Shown: positions 7,722 through 19,037, counted from the stretch's first letter. The stretch is 64,000 nucleotides of DNA from Mycolicibacterium brisbanense (GCF_001570425.1 NZ_BCSX01000019.1:186001-250000); one strand, 5' to 3'. Translations and numbers: made by a program. The notes: generated by a model not told the origin, from the letters alone.

Positions 7722-8575
7722 TGACGATTGTGGCGATGGGCTACCAGCAGAACTGGTGGCAGATCCTCACGTCGGCGTTCATGCGCAATGCCCTGATCGG
7801 CGGGACGCTGGTGGCGTTGGCCGCCGGGCTGATCGGCTACTTCATCATCGTGCGCAACACCGCGTTCGCGGCGCACGCGCTGGCCCATATCGGGCTGCCC
7901 GGCGCCACCGGAGCGTTCCTGCTGGGGCTGCCGGTCGGGTTCGGGCTCGGGGTGTTCTGTGTCGGCGGGGCGCTGGTCATCGGGGCGCTCGGGAAACGCG
8001 CGGGCGACCGCGAGGTCGCGACCGGCACAGTGCTGGCCCTGGCCACCGGATTCGGGCTTTTCTTCAACTCGCTGGCCACCAAGAATTCGTCGACCATGAC
8101 CAATGTGCTGTTCGGCAATCTGCTGGCCATCACCGGTGATCAGCTGTCGACCTTCACCGTGCTACTCGTGGTGCTGGCCGCCACGATGGTGTTCATCTAC
8201 CGGCCGCTGTTGTTCGCGTCGGTCAACGCTCCGGTCGCCGAAGCCAAAGGTGTTCCGGTGAAAGCGTTGTCGATCGTGTTCATGGCGCTGCTGGGGGTCG
8301 CGGTCACCATGGCGGTGCAAGCCGTCGGTACGTTGCTGTTGTTCGCGCTCGTCGTCACCCCGGCGGCGACGGCGATCATGCTGACCGCCAAGCCGATACT
8401 GGCCATGGCGATCTCGACCGGGATCAGCTTGGTGTCGGTGTGGGTCGGATTGGCGGTGTCGGCGGTGTTCAACATGCCGCCGAGCTTCCTCATCGTCACC
8501 ATCGCGTGCGTCTTCTGGCTGGCGGTATGGCTGGCGGCGCGTGCCGCACGCGAGACCGGCGCACTGATCGGCTAG
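7721..8575 (+). CDS. znuB: Zinc ABC transporter permease
   Basis: This 284-residue ABC-3 family permease has about seven or eight hydrophobic helices and the conserved stretch LAHIGLPGATGAFLLG. It includes the cytoplasmic coupling region near NAPVAEAKGVPVKALS. It forms the inner-membrane pore of the ZnuACB importer. It is the last gene of the operon, starting at a GTG that shares one base with the znuC stop. The downstream regulator gene starts 11 bases later and may be partly co-transcribed. Confidence 0.88.
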   Translation: MTIVAMGYQQNWWQILTSAFMRNALIGGTLVALAAGLIGYFIIVRNTAFAAHALAHIGLPGATGAFLLGLPVGFGLGVFCVGGALVIGALGKRAGDREVATGTVLALATGFGLFFNSLATKNSSTMTNVLFGNLLAITGDQLSTFTVLLVVLAATMVFIYRPLLFASVNAPVAEAKGVPVKALSIVFMALLGVAVTMAVQAVGTLLLFALVVTPAATAIMLTAKPILAMAISTGISLVSVWVGLAVSAVFNMPPSFLIVTIACVFWLAVWLAARAARETGALIG

Positions 8576-8586
8576 CCTCAGAAAGC

Positions 8587-9687
8587 ATGCCAAGGAGCCC
8601 CCATCCGCCGCGGCGGGCAACCCTGGCCTCACTGGCCGCGGAGCTCAACGTCTCTCGCACCACGATCTCCAACGCCTACAACCGTCCCGATCAGTTGTCG
8701 GCGGATCTGCGGGAGCGCATCTTCGACGCCGCCAAGCGGCTCGGCTACGCCGGGCCCGACCCGGTGGCGCGGTCGCTGCGGACCCGCAAGGCCGGGGCGG
8801 TGGGCCTGGTGATCACCGAACCGCTCAATTATTCGTTCAGAGATCCGGCCGCGCTCGATTTCGTTGCCGGACTGGCCGAATCGTGTGAGGCGGCCGGGCA
8901 GGGCCTGTTGTTGGTCGCGGTAGGGCCGAATCGCAGCTTCGAAGAGGGTTCGGCCGCGGTGCTTTCCGCGGGGGTCGACGGCTTCGTGGTGTACTCGGCC
9001 TCAGACGACGACCCGTATCTGCCTGTGGTGGAGCAGCGGCACCTGCCGATGGTGGTGGTGGACCAGCCCAAGGATGTGCCCGCGGTCTCACGGGTCGGCA
9101 TCGACGATCGGGGTTCCATGCGCCGGTTGGCCGAGCACGTGCTGGAACTGGGCCACCGCGACATCGGGCTGCTCACCATGCGGTTGGGGCGCGACTGGCC
9201 GAACCCGAGCGGCAAACCGGCAGTGGCGCAGCCGGATCGGGTGCAGAGCCCGCACTTTCACGTGCAGCGTGAGCGTATCCACGGGGTGTACGACGCCATG
9301 AGCGCGGCCGGGCTGAACCCCGAATCGTTGACCGTGGTGGAGAGCTACGAGCACCTGCCGACCTCGGGCGGATTGGCCGCAGAGGTGGCGCTGGCCGCCA
9401 ATCCGTTGATCACCGCGCTGATGTGCACAGCCGACGTGCTGGCCCTGTCGGCGATGGATTACCTACGCGCGCATGGGGTTTACGTTCCCGGGCAGATGAC
9501 GGTCACCGGGTTCGACGGGATTCCCGACGCCGTGCGCCGCGGCCTGACCACGGTGGTGCAGTCGAGCGTGGAGAAGGGCCGTCGCGCAGGTCAGTTGCTG
9601 CACAACCCGCCGCGCTCCGGGCTTCCGGTGGTCGAGGTGCTCGACACCGAAGTGGTGCGCGGCCGTACCTCGGGCCCGCCCGCCTAG
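8587..9687 (+). CDS. LacI family transcriptional regulator
   Basis: The 366-residue product has the LacI N-terminal helix-turn-helix (TLASLAAELNVSRTTISNAYN, about residues 12-32) and a hinge with RIFDAAKRLGYAGPDPVARS. A periplasmic-binding-protein-like effector domain follows. The ATG at 8587 is chosen because it directly precedes the helix-turn-helix; the longer frame upstream overlaps znuB and is not conserved. In M. tuberculosis a LacI gene (Rv3575c) sits next to kstR, and this gene holds a similar position apart from the otsB between. Its effector is unknown. It converges with otsB, the two stop codons overlapping by four bases. Confidence 0.82.
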   Translation: MPRSPHPPRRATLASLAAELNVSRTTISNAYNRPDQLSADLRERIFDAAKRLGYAGPDPVARSLRTRKAGAVGLVITEPLNYSFRDPAALDFVAGLAESCEAAGQGLLLVAVGPNRSFEEGSAAVLSAGVDGFVVYSASDDDPYLPVVEQRHLPMVVVDQPKDVPAVSRVGIDDRGSMRRLAEHVLELGHRDIGLLTMRLGRDWPNPSGKPAVAQPDRVQSPHFHVQRERIHGVYDAMSAAGLNPESLTVVESYEHLPTSGGLAAEVALAANPLITALMCTADVLALSAMDYLRAHGVYVPGQMTVTGFDGIPDAVRRGLTTVVQSSVEKGRRAGQLLHNPPRSGLPVVEVLDTEVVRGRTSGPPA

Positions 9688-10433
9688 GCGCCGCGCGCGT
9701 CCAGGAGGTATTTCAGGGCTGCCGCAACGTCTTCCGGCTGCTGCACGCGGTAGCCGGCTCGCGTGTCACCCGAACCGACCTTGACCCCGACATCGGATGG
9801 ACCGAGCCTGCGGAACGCCTTCTCGTCGGTGACGTCGTCGCCGAAGTACACCACCACCGACGCGTCGAACTCCTTGCGCAGGATGTCGATCGCCTCGCCC
9901 TTGTCGGTCGAGATCACGGCGAACTCGAGGACCGCCTTGCCCTCGGTCAACTCGGCCGGCCAGGCCTTCGCCGCCGTGCGGGCCTGGGCCAGAGCGGCTT
10001 CGGCATCGGCAGGCGCGGCGTTGCGCACGTGCAGGGCGACGCTGGCGGGTTTGGTCTCGACGGCCGTCCCGGGCCGGTCGGCGGCGATCGCCTCGAGTTC
10101 GGCGGTGATGGTCGCCAGCAACGCCGTGTCGATCGGATGGGCGAAGCCGGTGTCGAACTCGGCGCCGTGGCTGCCGATCATGTGGACCGCCGCGGGCATC
10201 CCCGACAGCTCGCGCAGCACGCTCAGCGCGCGCCCGGAGATCAGCGCCGTGGCGGTGCCGGGTAGTTCGGCGAGCGCGACGAGGGTAGCCGCGGCATCGG
10301 GCAGCGGGCGCGCGTCGGCGGGATTGTTGACGATGGGGGAGAGCGTGCCGTCGAAATCCGAGGTGATCAGCAGCCGGTCGGCGCGAGCCGCCACCGCGAG
10401 TGCCTGGGTCAGGTCGGCCGGTAACGCGCTCAC
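9684..10433 (-). CDS. otsB: Trehalose-6-phosphate phosphatase
   Basis: This 249-residue HAD-superfamily phosphatase hydrolyses trehalose 6-phosphate to trehalose. Motif I is DFDGTLSPI (about residues 24-32). GSHGAEF and the metal-binding GDDVTDEKAF are both OtsB signatures. It is the short form without the N-terminal extension found in the main mycobacterial OtsB2. It starts three bases downstream of the kstR stop and so may be read from the kstR transcript, which would link it to steroid-responsive expression. That coupling is an inference from spacing only. Confidence 0.85.
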   Translation of the reverse strand: MSALPADLTQALAVAARADRLLITSDFDGTLSPIVNNPADARPLPDAAATLVALAELPGTATALISGRALSVLRELSGMPAAVHMIGSHGAEFDTGFAHPIDTALLATITAELEAIAADRPGTAVETKPASVALHVRNAAPADAEAALAQARTAAKAWPAELTEGKAVLEFAVISTDKGEAIDILRKEFDASVVVYFGDDVTDEKAFRRLGPSDVGVKVGSGDTRAGYRVQQPEDVAAALKYLLDARGA

Positions 10434-10436
10434 GCG

Positions 10437-11048
10437 TCAGATCTTAGGTTGGTCCCCGTCACCGATCAGCAGTCGCACCGCGAGGTCCAGCCGCTTGCCG
10501 ACATCGGTCGCCGAGGCGCGCCGGGTCAGCCAGGCCAACAGGTTGGAGAGCCACACATCGGAGATCACCCGGGCGATGTGGTACTGGTCCTCGGTCGGCT
10601 CGCCGTCGCTCATCGCGCGCGCGAACATCGAGTCCATGAGCTTGCCCACGTGGTCCACCTCGCCCGCGGCCGACGCGTCGGCAAAGACGAACGCCCTGGT
10701 CATGGCTTCGGTGAGCAGGGGATTGCGCTGCATGGCCCGGTTGAGCTTGCCGACCATGAAGTTCAGCCGCTGATACGGTGTGCCGCCCGACAGCGCGGCC
10801 CGGTCGGTCTTGGCGTCGATGCGTTCGAACTCGCGGCCCAGCGCCGAGACGAGCAGGTGGACCTTCGACGGGAAGTAGCGGTACAGCGTGCCGACCGCGA
10901 CGTCGGCGCGTTCGGCAACCGCCCGCATCTGGACGGCCTCGTACCCGCCCTTGGACGCGATGGCCAGGGTGGCGTCGAGGATGCGCTTGCGACGCTCCCG
11001 CTGTGCTTCGGAGCCCAATTCGGACTCGGCGAGGACCGCCACGGTCAT
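10437..11048 (-). CDS. kstR: TetR family repressor of cholesterol catabolism KstR
   Basis: KstR represses the main cholesterol degradation regulon and is released by 3-oxo-cholestenoyl-CoA intermediates. The protein matches mycobacterial KstR closely along its length: VAVLAESELGSEAQRERRKR at the start, then a TetR helix-turn-helix (AERADVAVGTLYRYFPSK) and the C-terminal LTRRASATDVGKRLDLAVR. The start at ATG 11048 gives 203 residues, like the M. tuberculosis protein, with a GAGG just upstream. An ATG at 11117 would add 23 residues of low complexity. The gene diverges from fadE34 across a palindromic KstR box, consistent with autoregulation. Confidence 0.93.
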   Translation of the reverse strand: MTVAVLAESELGSEAQRERRKRILDATLAIASKGGYEAVQMRAVAERADVAVGTLYRYFPSKVHLLVSALGREFERIDAKTDRAALSGGTPYQRLNFMVGKLNRAMQRNPLLTEAMTRAFVFADASAAGEVDHVGKLMDSMFARAMSDGEPTEDQYHIARVISDVWLSNLLAWLTRRASATDVGKRLDLAVRLLIGDGDQPKI

Positions 11049-11259
11049 GACCTCACGCGGGCGCGAGTCCGCCCCGGCGGACTGCTCGTTGCGTGCTGGC
11101 TGAGATAAGCCGGACATGTTGTTGGCGACTCCTTCGTACCGCGTACTCCATCGGAAACGATACGCACGCCGGTCTCCTTTTTCTCACGTCTTTGTTGGTT
11201 GGACATCGACGTGTCCTGCTGCAATGCCGTTCGACTTGACGGTCGAACACTGTCACTAT

Positions 11260-11273
11260 TAGAACACGTTCTA
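11260..11273. promoter_or_regulatory. KstR operator between kstR and fadE34
   Basis: TAGAAC-AC-GTTCTA matches the KstR consensus TNNAAC-NN-GTTNNA with perfect arms. It lies 42 bases upstream of the fadE34 GTG and in the divergent promoter region of kstR, so it probably controls both genes. Confidence 0.9.
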
Positions 11274-11315
11274 GTGAGAAGCGTGGACTTCTCGCACTGC
11301 AGGTAGGAGCCGATC

Positions 11316-13433
11316 GTGTCAGCCACTGTCACCGACGAGCAGTTTGCCGCCCGCGACCTGGTTCGAAGCTGGGCGACGGCGTCCGGCTCGATCGCCGCTA
11401 TACGTGACGGAGAACACGACCCGGATGCGTGGCGCGCGACGTATCGGCGGTTCGCCGAACTAGGGATCTTCGGTGTCGCCGTCGGAGAAGAGCACGGCGG
11501 TGCCGGCGGCAGCGTCGAGGACCTGTGCGCGATGCTCGACGAGGCCGCCGCGGCGCTCGTTCCGGGGCCCGTAGCAACCACGGCCCTGGTAACCCTGCTC
11601 GTCGCCGACGAGTCGGTCCTGGAGGCTCTGATGTCGGGCGAGCGCACCGCGGGCGTCGCGCTGAGCACCGACGTGCGGCTCGACGGGGATCGCGTATCCG
11701 GTACGGCCGACCATGTGCTGGGCGCCGACGGCGCCGGACTGCTGGTGCTGCCCTCGGGCGAGCAGGTGGTGCTGATCGATGCCACGGCTGCGGGCGTGAC
11801 GGTCGAACCGCTGCCTGCCACCGACTTCTCGATCCCACTGGCGCGGGTGGTGCTGGACTCCGCGCCCGCCACGGTGCTTGCGGTGTCGCAGCAGAGGTTC
11901 GAAGACCTCGCGGCGACCGTGCTGGCCGCCGAGGCGGCCGGGCTGGCCCGCTGGGCACTGCAGACCGCGACCGAATACGCCAAGGTGCGCGAGCAGTTCG
12001 GCAAGCCGATCGGCAGCTTCCAGGCCATCAAGCACATGTGCGCCGAGATGCTGCTGCGCTCCGAGCAAGCTGCTGTGGCGGCCGCCGACGCCGCCACAGC
12101 CGCCGCCGAGAACGATGAGCGGCAGCTGTCCGTCGCCGCGGCGGTCGCCGCGACCGCGGGCATCGATGCCGCGGTGGCCAACGCCAAGGACTGCATCCAG
12201 GTGCTGGGTGGCATCGGCATCACCTGGGAACACGATGCCCACCTGTATCTGCGTCGCGCATACGGCATCTCGCACGCCCTAGGGGGACATCGCCGGTGGC
12301 TGCGCCGGGTCGGTGCGCTGACGCGGCAGGGGATCCGGCGCGAGCTGCGCATCGATCTGGACTCGGTGGCCGGTCTGCGTCCGGAGATCGCGGCGGCGGT
12401 CGCCGAGGTGGCTGCTCTGCCCGTCGAGCAGCGCCAGGTCGCGCTGGCCGACTCCGGGCTGTTGGCGCCGCATTGGCCACGTCCCTACGGCCGCAACGCT
12501 TCTCCGGCCGAGCAGTTGCTGATCGACCAGGAGCTGGCCGCGGCCGGCGTGGATCGTCCCGATCTGGTCATCGGGTGGTGGGCGGTGCCCACGATCCTCG
12601 AGCACGGCAGCCCCGCGCAGGTCGAGCAGTTCGTGCCCCCGACACTGCGCGGTGAGCTGACGTGGTGCCAGTTGTTCTCGGAGCCGGGCGCCGGTTCGGA
12701 CCTGGCTGCGTTGCGCACCAAAGCCGTTCGCGCACAAGGCCCCAACGGCGAGCCGGGGTGGAAGCTCACCGGGCAGAAGGTGTGGACCTCGGCCGCGCAG
12801 AAGGCGCACTGGGGTGTCTGCCTGGCCAGAACCGACGCCGACGCTCCGAAGCACAAGGGCATCACCTACTTCCTGGTCGACATGAAGACGCCCGGCATCG
12901 TGATCCGGCCGTTGCGGGAGATCACCGGCGACGAACTGTTCAACGAGGTGTTCTTCGACGATGTGTTCGTGCCCGACGAGATGGTGGTCGGAACCGTCAA
13001 CGACGGCTGGCGCCTGGCCCGCACGACGCTGGCCAACGAGCGCGTCGCCATGGCAGGCGGTACGGCACTGGGCAATCCGATGGAGGAGCTGCTCCGCACG
13101 CTCAACACATTGGACGTCGACCCGGCCGACGAGGACCGCCTCGGCAGGCTGATCCTGGCGGCCCAGGTGGGTTCGCTGCTGGATCAGCGCATCGCGGTGC
13201 TGGCGGTGGGTGGACAGGATCCGGGCCCACAGGCCAGTGCCCGCAAGCTCATCGGGGTGCGCTACCGGCAGGTGCTCGCCGAGTTCCGCATGGAGCTGTC
13301 CGACGGCGGCGGTGCGGTGATCAACCGCGAGGTGCACGACTTCCTCAACACCCGCTGCCTGACCATCGCCGGTGGTACCGAACAGATCCTGCTGACCCTG
13401 GCCGGTGAGCGGCTGCTGGGTCTGCCGCGCTAG
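11316..13433 (+). CDS. fadE34: Fused two-domain acyl-CoA dehydrogenase FadE34 (ChsE3-type)
   Basis: This 705-residue protein contains two acyl-CoA dehydrogenase units in tandem. The first spans about residues 1-330 and ends in the KDCIQVLGGIGITWEHDAHL signature. The second spans about 370-705, with WCQLFSEPGAGSDLAALRT, TGQKVWTSAAQ and the terminal GGTEQILLTLAGERLLGLPR. The fusion corresponds to FadE34/ChsE3, which dehydrogenates the C5 side-chain CoA ester of cholesterol. It replaces the two-gene heterotetramers seen for other steroid enzymes. Translation starts at GTG 11316 after a GGAG at 11305-11308. Regulation by KstR is expected from the operator upstream. The 3' end faces a secreted-protein gene across an inverted repeat. 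Confidence 0.92.
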   Translation: MSATVTDEQFAARDLVRSWATASGSIAAIRDGEHDPDAWRATYRRFAELGIFGVAVGEEHGGAGGSVEDLCAMLDEAAAALVPGPVATTALVTLLVADESVLEALMSGERTAGVALSTDVRLDGDRVSGTADHVLGADGAGLLVLPSGEQVVLIDATAAGVTVEPLPATDFSIPLARVVLDSAPATVLAVSQQRFEDLAATVLAAEAAGLARWALQTATEYAKVREQFGKPIGSFQAIKHMCAEMLLRSEQAAVAAADAATAAAENDERQLSVAAAVAATAGIDAAVANAKDCIQVLGGIGITWEHDAHLYLRRAYGISHALGGHRRWLRRVGALTRQGIRRELRIDLDSVAGLRPEIAAAVAEVAALPVEQRQVALADSGLLAPHWPRPYGRNASPAEQLLIDQELAAAGVDRPDLVIGWWAVPTILEHGSPAQVEQFVPPTLRGELTWCQLFSEPGAGSDLAALRTKAVRAQGPNGEPGWKLTGQKVWTSAAQKAHWGVCLARTDADAPKHKGITYFLVDMKTPGIVIRPLREITGDELFNEVFFDDVFVPDEMVVGTVNDGWRLARTTLANERVAMAGGTALGNPMEELLRTLNTLDVDPADEDRLGRLILAAQVGSLLDQRIAVLAVGGQDPGPQASARKLIGVRYRQVLAEFRMELSDGGGAVINREVHDFLNTRCLTIAGGTEQILLTLAGERLLGLPR

Positions 13434-13442
13434 GACTTCTTC

Positions 13443-13505
13443 GCGCGAGCAGACGTCAAGGTCCGCGACACGCCGATCGTCCGGTACCTGACTGTCTGCT
13501 CGCGC
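13443..13505. repeat. Intergenic inverted repeat between convergent genes
   Basis: Perfect 12-base arms GCGCGAGCAGAC (13443-13454) and GTCTGCTCGCGC (13494-13505) are separated by 39 bases. The site lies exactly between the convergent ends of fadE34 and the secreted-protein gene. GCGAGCAGAC-type arms recall dispersed intergenic repeats of mycobacteria. It may act as a bidirectional terminator. Confidence 0.65.
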
Positions 13506-13512
13506 AGAGGGG

Positions 13513-14094
13513 TCAGAACCTGGTCTGCGCGCAGGCGGTCGGCGTCGAGAGGTTGACGCCGCCGAAGACCACCTGGATGTCCGAGCACGCGATGAAGTCG
13601 GCCTTGGTATTCGGCTGCCCGGTGGCCCAGTCGGTGGGTGTCGACTCACCGTCGACCTGGAAGCGCTCGATCGGGCCGCCGCCGAAGGTGGTCACCGAGA
13701 TCTCGGAGTTGTTGATCGACTTGAGCTGCTTGGACAGCACGTTGTCGTGATTGGCGCCCTTGATCTCGCGCGGCGTGCCCGACGGTGCGCTGTACGACAC
13801 TTCCTGCCAGACATTGCGGTCCATGCTGCGGAGTGTGATGGTCTGCCGTGCCCACGCATCGCCGGGGAACCCGATGGGCCCGTCGGGTGTCAGCAGGTTG
13901 GCCTGCGTGCTGAACGTGCACACGGTGCCCGCGCAGTTCGCGGTGACGTGCATCTCGATGTCGCCCTGCGGGCTGGGGATGGACGTGACGGCCGAGTTCG
14001 ACGCCGCTGTGGCCGACGCCGGAAACGCCAGCGCCGCTGCGGTCAGCACGGTGGCCGCACTCGCTGCGGTGAGCCTGTTCGTGGTCATCGTCAA
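13513..14094 (-). CDS. Secreted protein of unknown function in the KstR cluster
   Basis: This 193-residue protein has a Sec signal peptide (basic MTMTTNR, a hydrophobic stretch, and a likely AlaXAla cleavage near residue 29). The mature part of about 165 residues is rich in Ser, Thr and Gly, with Cys residues in pairs that could form disulfides (AGTVC, IACSD, TACAQ). No catalytic motif is recognised. In M. tuberculosis a small secreted protein (Rv3572) sits at the same place between fadE34 and kshB, so the position is conserved. It starts 16 bases after the kshB stop and may share its KstR-controlled transcript. Its function is unknown. Confidence 0.75.
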   Translation of the reverse strand: MTMTTNRLTAASAATVLTAAALAFPASATAASNSAVTSIPSPQGDIEMHVTANCAGTVCTFSTQANLLTPDGPIGFPGDAWARQTITLRSMDRNVWQEVSYSAPSGTPREIKGANHDNVLSKQLKSINNSEISVTTFGGGPIERFQVDGESTPTDWATGQPNTKADFIACSDIQVVFGGVNLSTPTACAQTRF

Positions 14095-14110
14095 GAAAGG
14101 TATCCGCTCG

Positions 14111-15193
14111 CTACTCGTCGTAGGTGACTTCGACCGAATCGGACACCGGCGTGGCCTGGCACCCGAGGATCAGGCCTTCTTCGAGATCGGATGGCTCCAG
14201 CACGTCGTTGACCGCCATCTCGACGTCCCCGGACTTCTTGAGCACCGCGCACGCACCGCAGTGTCCCTCACGGCAGGAGAACGGCGCGTCGAGACCCTTG
14301 TCCAAAAGCACGTCGAGCAGTTTTGCCGAGCGCGGCCAACGGATTTCGTGTGTCGTGCCGTCGAGTGTCACGATCGCGGTGGCCGGACCCTCGTCGCTGT
14401 CATCCTCGGCGATCACAACCGCCGCGAACGGGTCCGAGTCCAGTGATTTGAACACCTCGATGTGGATGCGTTCGCCGGGTGTTCCGGCCTGGCGCAGCGC
14501 TTCCTCGGCGGCGGACATGAACGGCCCCGGCCCGCAGATGAAGGCGTCGCTACCGGTGAAGGGCGCGGCGAGGCCGGCCAGCGCGGCCGCGCTGGGCAGT
14601 CCCTGCACCGATTCCAGCCAGTGCACGACGGTGAGCCGGTCGGGGTACTTGGCGGCCAGCTCTCGCAAGGTGGCGGCGAAGATGATCGAGTTCTCGTCCC
14701 GGTTGGCGTAGATCAGCACCACTTTGCCGGTGCCTTCGGCCAGTGCCGACTTGCAGATCGCCATCATCGGGGTGATGCCGCTGCCTGCCGCGAGCAGGAG
14801 CAGATCGGCGTTGAGATCCTTGGGCACGAAGGTGCCCGACGGCGCGAGCACATGCATCCGCATGCCGGCGTGGGCGTTGTCGCAGAGCCAGTTCGAGGCG
14901 TATCCGTCGACGGTGCGCTTGACGGTGACGGTCAGCTGATCGTCGGTGACCGGCGAACTGGACAGTGAATAGCAGCGGGCCACCGAACCTGTGCGGTCGC
15001 TGGGGACGCGCAGTGTCAGGAACTGGCCGGGGGAGTACCGCAACCGCTCGGTAGGCACCTCTGACCCGGCGGGCACCGCGAACACCAGGGAGCGTGCGTC
15101 GGCCGTCTCCTCGATGACCGCGGCAACCTGCAATTCGAGCACGTGGCTGCCCAGCGGCTCATCCGTCACCGGAGCCTCTCTTCCTTCGCTCAT
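14111..15193 (-). CDS. kshB: 3-ketosteroid 9-alpha-hydroxylase reductase subunit KshB
   Basis: KshB passes electrons from NADH through FAD and a plant-type [2Fe-2S] cluster to the Rieske oxygenase KshA. KshA hydroxylates the steroid nucleus at C9 and opens ring B. The 360-residue protein shows an FAD-binding barrel with RCYSLSSSP (RxYSL motif), an NAD domain with LLAAGSGITPMMA, and a C-terminal ferredoxin domain. Its cluster ligands are at C307, C312, C315 and C345 (CREGHCGAC...C). The kshA gene is not in this window. A KstR box lies four bases upstream of the start codon, and the gene diverges from the hsa operon. Confidence 0.92.
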   Translation of the reverse strand: MSEGREAPVTDEPLGSHVLELQVAAVIEETADARSLVFAVPAGSEVPTERLRYSPGQFLTLRVPSDRTGSVARCYSLSSSPVTDDQLTVTVKRTVDGYASNWLCDNAHAGMRMHVLAPSGTFVPKDLNADLLLLAAGSGITPMMAICKSALAEGTGKVVLIYANRDENSIIFAATLRELAAKYPDRLTVVHWLESVQGLPSAAALAGLAAPFTGSDAFICGPGPFMSAAEEALRQAGTPGERIHIEVFKSLDSDPFAAVVIAEDDSDEGPATAIVTLDGTTHEIRWPRSAKLLDVLLDKGLDAPFSCREGHCGACAVLKKSGDVEMAVNDVLEPSDLEEGLILGCQATPVSDSVEVTYDE

Positions 15194-15196
15194 AAC

Positions 15197-15210
15197 TAGA
15201 ACAGGTTACA
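15197..15210. promoter_or_regulatory. KstR operator proximal to kshB
   Basis: TAGAAC-AG-GTTACA fits TNNAAC-NN-GTTNNA with one arm imperfect. It lies directly upstream of the kshB ATG (15193), close enough to overlap its 5' leader or start site. Confidence 0.85.
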
Positions 15211-15264
15211 AAAATATCGCTGCCCTGGTCCAGCGTCTGCAGCTCGGCGCTGCTCGACACAAAT

Positions 15265-15278
15265 TAAAACGTGTTCTA
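15265..15278. promoter_or_regulatory. KstR operator proximal to hsaA
   Basis: TAAAAC-GT-GTTCTA fits TNNAAC-NN-GTTNNA. It lies 41 bases upstream of the hsaA GTG, a distance suited to blocking its promoter. Its centre is 68 bases from the kshB-proximal site, so each divergent promoter has its own box. Confidence 0.88.
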
Positions 15279-15319
15279 ATCTCTGTCTAGTTGTGGATCT
15301 CGATCCAGGAGGCAATTCA

Positions 15320-18290
<2,971 letters not shown>

Positions 18291-18292
18291 CA

Positions 18293-18859
18293 ATGAGCGC
18301 TCCGGCTATCGATCCCCGCACATTCCGCAATGTGCTCGGTCAGTTCTGTACGGGCATCACGATCATCACCACCGTCCACGAGGACGTCCCGATCGGGTTC
18401 GCGTGTCAGTCGTTCGCCGCGTTGTCGCTGGATCCGCCCCTGGTGCTGTTCTGCCCGACCAAGGTGTCCAGGTCGTGGCAGGCCATCGAGGCCAGCGGCC
18501 GGTTCTGCGTCAACATGCTGCACGAGGATCAGCAGCACGTCTCGGCGCGCTTCGGCTCCAAGGAGCCCGACAAGTTCGCCGGGATCGATTGGCGGCCTTC
18601 AGAACTCGGGTCTCCGATCATCGACGGCTCGTTGGCTCACATCGACTGCACGGTCTCGTCGGTGCATGACGGCGGTGACCACTTCGTGGTGTTCGGCGCG
18701 GTGCACGGCATGTCGGAGGTACCCAAACGCAAGCCCCGCCCGCTGCTGTTCTACCGCGGGGAATACACCGGGATAGAGCCGGACAAGAACACCCCGGCCA
18801 CATGGCGCAATGACCTGGAGGCGTTCCTCACCGCCACGACCAACGACACCTGGCTGTAG
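18293..18859 (+). CDS. hsaB: Flavin reductase HsaB (partner of HsaA)
   Basis: HsaB is an NADH-dependent flavin reductase that supplies reduced flavin to the HsaA oxygenase. The 188-residue product has the flavin-reductase-like split-barrel fold, with FCTGITIITTVHEDVPIGFACQ... and SLDPPLVLFCP typical of this group. The ATG at 18293 starts two bases after the hsaC stop; the longer frame overlapping hsaC is not conserved. In M. tuberculosis the operon continues into nat, but here hsaB is the last gene and is followed at once by a strong hairpin terminator. Confidence 0.93.
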   Translation: MSAPAIDPRTFRNVLGQFCTGITIITTVHEDVPIGFACQSFAALSLDPPLVLFCPTKVSRSWQAIEASGRFCVNMLHEDQQHVSARFGSKEPDKFAGIDWRPSELGSPIIDGSLAHIDCTVSSVHDGGDHFVVFGAVHGMSEVPKRKPRPLLFYRGEYTGIEPDKNTPATWRNDLEAFLTATTNDTWL

Positions 18860-18860
18860 A

Positions 18861-18904
18861 CAACACGAACCGGGCCCCGGCACGCCGAGGCCCGGTTTGT
18901 GTTG
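18861..18904 (+). terminator. Hairpin terminator of the hsa operon
   Basis: A 16-base stem, CAACACGAACCGGGCC (18861-18876) with GGCCCGGTTTGTGTTG (18889-18904), has a single G-T wobble and a 12-base loop. It begins one base after the hsaB stop. There is no U-tract, as is common in mycobacteria. Confidence 0.85.
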
Positions 18905-18951
18905 TGACGGTCAGGAATCGGACGTGTTGCCCGAGTCCTTCTTCGAATCCC

Positions 18952-18965
18952 TGATCGGTCGATCA
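18952..18965. promoter_or_regulatory. TetR-type operator O1 upstream of the 19.0-kb SDR
   Basis: TGATCG-GT-CGATCA has perfect 6-base arms. The same palindrome recurs at 19005-19018 and at 20473-20486, flanking the SDR and the TetR gene. The site lies just before a TTGACA-like -35 element. Confidence 0.7.
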
Positions 18966-18974
18966 AAAGAAGCC

Positions 18975-18980
18975 TTGACA
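18975..18980 (+). promoter_or_regulatory. Candidate -35 element (TTGACA) for the SDR gene
   Basis: This exact TTGACA lies between the two operator copies O1 and O2. A weak AT-rich -10 (TAAAGG at 18997-19002) follows after 16 bases. Repressor bound at either copy would block this promoter. Confidence 0.4.
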
Positions 18981-19004
18981 GTGCAATCGGCGGGTGTAAA
19001 GGTT

Positions 19005-19018
19005 TGATCGAGTGATCA
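19005..19018. promoter_or_regulatory. TetR-type operator O2 just upstream of the SDR gene
   Basis: TGATCG-AG-TGATCA (one mismatch to O1) is embedded in the longer palindrome TTTGATC-GAGT-GATCAAA (19003-19020). Its centre is 53 bases from O1 and it lies 19 bases before the SDR ATG. Confidence 0.7.
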
Positions 19019-19037
19019 AATCGACGGAAGGCTGACG

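Noticed and set aside
11049-11117. 23-codon N-terminal extension of KstR
   Set aside because: The extension is not part of the TetR fold, and the shorter start has a GAGG upstream and matches the usual KstR length. It is kept as an alternative.
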